NCBI GenBank assembly: GCA_964634885.1
Contig: CAZWLN010000100.1
Coordinates: 1-7,536 of the forward strand
Reading direction: 5' to 3'
DNA: 7,536 nucleotides
From: DAINRZ01 sp964634885
Lineage (GTDB): Bacteria; Bacteroidota; Ignavibacteria; Kapaibacteriales; UBA2268
Shown here piece after piece: positions 4,227 through 7,536 of the stretch. Numbering within the stretch: the first letter of the stretch is position 1; each line of letters starts with the position of its first letter. The notes beneath the pieces are model-generated. The model made no database searches, had not been told where the DNA came from, and worked only from the letters and a program-made list of their open reading frames with translations. A program made the position numbers and the translations under genes.

Positions 4227-7200
4227 GTGTTGGTAAAATTCAGATTATATATATTTGTTGTGTTACTGGTACTGCCTGCTCAGGGACTATTCGGAGAGTG
4301 CCAGACCAAAGCCGATTTCAGGACCTGGGTGCAGGAGGGCAACAGCGCATACGGTAACTGGACCGTTTCTGCCGACGGCCGGTCGGTCGTCCAGTCTGTG
4401 GATTCCATGCCTACCTTCTTTATTAACAACCAGGATTACATCAATGTCCGTATTACAGGGCAGTTCACGGTTACCTCCAATGACGACGATGATTTCGTCG
4501 GATTTGTCTTCGGGTACAAAGAGCCTTCTTCAACTACTCCGGTGAACAATTTTGACTTCTGGCTCATATCATGGAAAAAGACTTACCAGAACTATCAGAG
4601 CCATATCGCGCAGCAGGGCATCTCGCTGGCGAAGGTCAAGGGTTCCATCGGCGATGAGTCCGACGAGTATTACAAAACATTCTGGGAGCAGCACGACACT
4701 CAGTTCTTCCAGGTGGCCGACACGAAGTGGAACCTGGATAACGGCTGGAAGACAGCTTACAATTACAATTTTGAGATTGTTTACACCACGACGAAGATCA
4801 TTTTTCTTATCGGAAAAGATACAATCTTCAATGCCTCCGGCTGTTTCGAACAGGGGAGATTCGGGTTTTTCACCTTCAACCAGAAAGATGTTAAGTTCAG
4901 CAACCTGAACTATGAACTGGCTGCCGGTTTTGACCCTATTCCCGCTGCCGTTTGCAAGGGGGAATCGGTACTGTTCAAAGCTACCTGTTCCATTATTCCC
5001 ACTTCGATAGTGAAATGGGAGTGGGATTTCGGGGACGGCGGCACAAGTACTGAGGTCAATCCTGAACATACCTATCAGAATTCCGGTGCCTATGATGTTA
5101 CCCTGAAAATAACAGATGAAGCAGGTTGTACATCGAAAGTGACTTTGAAAATTAAGGTTAATCCTCCGCCTGAACCTGTGATTGCCGGGAAGTTGAAAAC
5201 CTGTGCCGGCAGTGTCGATGTTTACGAGGGTTCTGCCGACGGCAATATCAGGCACAGTTGGTTTGCATACGGCGGGGAAATCTCCGGATCATCCGAAAAC
5301 AACTCTGTAAGGATCAAATGGGGAGAAGCAGGCAGCGGAAGAGTTGTCGTGATTGAAACCGACAAAACAACCGGCTGTAAAGGGCAGTCCTTCGTCAATG
5401 TTGAGATTAACAATGCTCCTTCAATTACTGCCGGCACCGACGGGGTAATCTGCCGCAATGAGGAATACAGGCTTCACTGCAATGCCACAGGCGGGACTGG
5501 ATCATATATATATGACTGGACACCGTCCGAAGGCCTCGATGACCCTTCTTCGACAACACCTGTGTTGAAACTGACCGAACCCGGCTTCTATAATTATGTT
5601 GCGACTGTAACCGATTCTCTCGGTTGCACTGCTTCCTCGTCCGTCAGGATTACAGTCAGGGAATACCCCGATGTGCGTGCCGGCATGGATTCTGTTTACT
5701 TCGGGACAATTCTCGGCTGCGATAGATACAAGGATACTGTTATTCAAATTACCAACAAATCTGTTTATGCCATTAAAGTAACAGACATTTACCCTTCGCC
5801 GCCGTTCAACCTTGCAGGTAAAATCCCTGGTACAATCAACCCGGGGGATTCTGCTGAACTGACAATCAGGTTCCAGCCGGATGCGGATGGTATATATAAA
5901 AACGATTGCTTCATTGTTTTCGATCCCTGCGGAGACACTCTCAGGCTCGGCTTCTACGGTGAGTATTACGGTATGAGCTTCAAAACGGAAGACACAACAG
6001 ATTTCGGGGAATTGATCTGGTGCAGGGATAAGTCATCGTCCAAATCGCTCGACATAGTTAATACGAGTGGGGGCAGTGCCGATGCTACGATAGAAAAAAT
6101 TACCGTCAGCGGCCCGTTTTCAATCGACCTGCAGGAAGGTACTAAGCTGAATTATAATGTACCGGTCAATTACAGCCTGGGGTTCATACCGGACGACAAT
6201 ACCCCGGTGGGCGATGTTACAGGAACCATAGACATACTGTTCCAGCCATGTAACTTCGTAAAAACATTATACCTGAAAGCAAAGAAGTCCGATGTATCCA
6301 TCGTCAGTACCGGCAGCCTTGATTTCGGCCTGACAGATTACAACGACAGGCCTGTAAAACAACTGTATTTCGTTAACAACGGGTCAGCGGCGCTTACGGT
6401 GAATTCCGTCAATTCCACGCAAAGCAATACTTTCATCATAGAGTCTGTTGCGCCGCCTCTTCCTGCTGACCTGGAACCCGGCGATACGCTTACTGTCAAT
6501 ATCAAATACAAACCAGGAAACGGTACAGAAACTGCCGAAGTTCATGCTATCGTTGATACGCCGTGTCCTTTTGACGGTGTGGGCTACGTCTCAGGCATCT
6601 CCAATCTCGAACCGGCTTCAATTACCGTTGAGGCTGCAACTCTTAAGGAAAAATCCGGTGCCATTGCTACAATTCCGATTGCTGTTACCAAAGCCCGCTT
6701 TGTGTGGGAAAATGATGTGAGGGATTATGAGGTATTCATCAGGTTCAACAGCTCTTTGTTAATTCCGAGGGGTAACACTCCCGAAGGCTCGGTATTAAAC
6801 GGAGAAAGGCGCCTGTCCCTTAAGGGAAGTTTCACAAGCTCAACCAGCATCATGGGAGTAATGGCTGAGCCTGAATTCACAGCAACTCTCGGAAACGACT
6901 CGTGCACGGCAATTATTATCGACAGCATCCGTTGGAACGTCAGCCAGGTCAACGATACTCACGTTGACGGTTCGTTCTGTCTCGAAGACCTGTGCAAAAA
7001 AGGCGACTCTCCAAGATATTTCCTGGAGACCGGCGGTTTCGGCATTGTCAGATTGTCGCCCAGTCCCGCTTCGGATTATATTAATATTGAATACAGAACC
7101 AACGAAACTTCCGGTGTTGAGATAATTGTTTCTGACTTGTTCGGCAGGGAAGTGTACCGGTCATTGACCGTTCCCCGGGACGATCATGGAGGAGAGTGTA

Positions 7201-7295
7201 CTGTCGGCCTTACCGGCATTGTTCCCGGATACTATATCCTTACCCTCCGGACATATACAGACCGGCAGTCGGCGATGTTTAATGTGCTAAAGTAG
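4227..7295 (+). CDS. Large multidomain T9SS-secreted protein with thrombospondin-C-like domain
   Basis: The 1022-residue protein has a signal peptide (residues 1 to about 23). Residues about 30-232 match the thrombospondin C-terminal (lectin-like) domain: acidic DDDD at 86-89 followed by FVGFVFGY, W116 in WLISWKK, FW at 152-153, GW at 173-174, and GRFGFFTF then KFSNLNYE at the end. A PKD domain follows (235-312, with WEWDFGDG at 264-271 and HTY at 281-283). Two PKD/Ig-like units occupy about 313-397 and 398-478. Three choice-of-anchor/ASH-like modules span about 480-580, 584-686 and 690-789, each with an FG start and most with Cys pairs. A probable cohesin-like sandwich covers about 790-925. 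The T9SS type A sorting domain is at about 938-1022 (LSPSPASDYINIEY, then GLTGIVPGYYILTL, ending FNVLK). The protein should cross the outer membrane by T9SS and be anchored or released, possibly as an adhesin; no enzyme domain is seen. The start is GTG at 4227 or TTG at 4230; an in-frame stop lies at 4218-4220 and the only SD-like sequence is a weak aaagaa at 4219-4224. Confidence 0.92.
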   Translation: MLVKFRLYIFVVLLVLPAQGLFGECQTKADFRTWVQEGNSAYGNWTVSADGRSVVQSVDSMPTFFINNQDYINVRITGQFTVTSNDDDDFVGFVFGYKEPSSTTPVNNFDFWLISWKKTYQNYQSHIAQQGISLAKVKGSIGDESDEYYKTFWEQHDTQFFQVADTKWNLDNGWKTAYNYNFEIVYTTTKIIFLIGKDTIFNASGCFEQGRFGFFTFNQKDVKFSNLNYELAAGFDPIPAAVCKGESVLFKATCSIIPTSIVKWEWDFGDGGTSTEVNPEHTYQNSGAYDVTLKITDEAGCTSKVTLKIKVNPPPEPVIAGKLKTCAGSVDVYEGSADGNIRHSWFAYGGEISGSSENNSVRIKWGEAGSGRVVVIETDKTTGCKGQSFVNVEINNAPSITAGTDGVICRNEEYRLHCNATGGTGSYIYDWTPSEGLDDPSSTTPVLKLTEPGFYNYVATVTDSLGCTASSSVRITVREYPDVRAGMDSVYFGTILGCDRYKDTVIQITNKSVYAIKVTDIYPSPPFNLAGKIPGTINPGDSAELTIRFQPDADGIYKNDCFIVFDPCGDTLRLGFYGEYYGMSFKTEDTTDFGELIWCRDKSSSKSLDIVNTSGGSADATIEKITVSGPFSIDLQEGTKLNYNVPVNYSLGFIPDDNTPVGDVTGTIDILFQPCNFVKTLYLKAKKSDVSIVSTGSLDFGLTDYNDRPVKQLYFVNNGSAALTVNSVNSTQSNTFIIESVAPPLPADLEPGDTLTVNIKYKPGNGTETAEVHAIVDTPCPFDGVGYVSGISNLEPASITVEAATLKEKSGAIATIPIAVTKARFVWENDVRDYEVFIRFNSSLLIPRGNTPEGSVLNGERRLSLKGSFTSSTSIMGVMAEPEFTATLGNDSCTAIIIDSIRWNVSQVNDTHVDGSFCLEDLCKKGDSPRYFLETGGFGIVRLSPSPASDYINIEYRTNETSGVEIIVSDLFGREVYRSLTVPRDDHGGECTVGLTGIVPGYYILTLRTYTDRQSAMFNVLK

Positions 7296-7347
7296 AGGTC
7301 TTAAACATTCGGAAAAAACTGAAGAATATTATGACGGGTTGAAGGCG

Positions 7348-7381
7348 GTAACAGTAATGGCAATTACTTCTTCACTGTTAC
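7348..7381. repeat. Inverted repeat downstream of the T9SS cargo gene
   Basis: gtaacagt (7348-7355) and actgttac (7374-7381) are perfect reverse complements around an 18-base loop. The hairpin lies about 50 bases after the stop codon. No T-run follows, so it is at best a weak terminator or an mRNA-stabilising hairpin; it could also be a regulator site. No other terminator was seen in 7296-7475. Confidence 0.4.
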
Positions 7382-7446
7382 TTAGAGCTATTTAAGCAAA
7401 GTAGTAAAATTTCTTGCTTGTTTCCTGTCGGAGTACTATATTGGTG

Positions 7447-7452
7447 TATAAT
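7447..7452 (+). promoter_or_regulatory. Possible -10 box TATAAT before the edge ORF
   Basis: A perfect TATAAT lies 23 bases before the proposed ATG at 7476. No good -35 element stands 16-18 bases upstream, and a Bacteroidota-type -7 box is not formed at this point. In AT-rich sequence such a hexamer is common by chance, so it is only a candidate. Confidence 0.2.
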
Positions 7453-7475
7453 GTAATTTGCCGATTAGGAAATGT

Positions 7476-7536
7476 ATGAACATGATAGACACAACCAAAA
7501 TCAATCTGCGTAACGACATCATATTTAAATATGTAT
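7476..7536 (+). CDS. Partial ORF, start of a possible Rpn/PDDEXK-family nuclease
   Basis: Only 20 codons are inside the window and the gene runs off the right edge. The visible protein begins MNMIDTTKINLRNDIIFKYV. The segment LRNDIIFKYV resembles the N-terminus of Rpn-family recombination-promoting nucleases/putative transposases (PD-(D/E)XK type), where a short N/D-x-x-FK motif followed by a phenylalanine is typical. The nuclease core is not visible, so the call rests on a very short match. attagga (7464-7470) is a plausible ribosome binding site five bases upstream; the third codon, also ATG (7482), is an alternative start. These genes are often multicopy in FCB genomes. Confidence 0.42.
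   Translation, partial: MNMIDTTKINLRNDIIFKYV

Noticed and set aside
4569..5255. A 228-codon minus-strand frame inside the large secreted protein gene
   Set aside because: It is antisense to clear thrombospondin-C-like and PKD domains. Its translation shows no recognisable motif, and it is explained as a shadow of the codon composition.
4524..5565. The peptide PSSTTPV appearing twice in the large protein (residues 100-106 and 440-446) as evidence of a duplicated module
   Set aside because: The two copies lie in different domain types and their flanking residues do not align. The match looks like chance in Ser/Thr/Pro-rich loops.
7357..7395. A 12-codon ORF (ATG at 7357) as a small gene
   Set aside because: It is very short, overlaps the inverted repeat and has no ribosome binding site.

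Overview
The window looks like chromosomal DNA from a member of the Bacteroidota/Chlorobi-type (FCB) bacteria. The main reason is a 1022-residue secreted protein ending in a type IX secretion (T9SS) type A sorting domain. Its stack of PKD-like and choice-of-anchor/ASH-like modules, the very AT-rich intergenic DNA and the degenerate heptamer repeats fit an Ignavibacteria- or Kapabacteria-like genome. That finer placement is inference; no rRNA or other marker gene is present.

Layout: 1-538 has no supportable gene. It holds a degenerate heptanucleotide repeat array (1-161), a hairpin-forming GC-rich repeat (228-249), a second heptamer block (307-355) and an unassigned stretch. 539-1069 (minus) encodes a small exported thioredoxin-like protein with a C-S-C motif. 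A 185-bp AT-rich gap separates it from a divergently transcribed polyphosphate kinase 2 (1255-2154, plus). After a second AT-rich spacer comes a two-gene operon (2405-4114) of an exported WD40 beta-propeller and a carboxypeptidase-regulatory-like/OmpA-C-like protein, closed by a strong intrinsic terminator (4134-4170). The large T9SS cargo (4227-7295) follows. It combines a thrombospondin C-terminal-like domain, PKD-like domains, three ASH-like modules, a cohesin-like module and the sorting domain. At the right edge a truncated ORF (7476 onward) resembles the start of an Rpn/PDDEXK-family nuclease.

How they may work together: the WD40 gene and the CRD-OmpA gene together carry three of the four modules known in PorE (PG1058), the peptidoglycan-binding T9SS component of Porphyromonas gingivalis (TPR, beta-propeller, CRD, OmpA-C). 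The pair can be read as a split PorE-like periplasmic assembly lying next to a T9SS substrate. This is the most interesting hypothesis in the window. PPK2 is a housekeeping or stress gene with no evident link to secretion.
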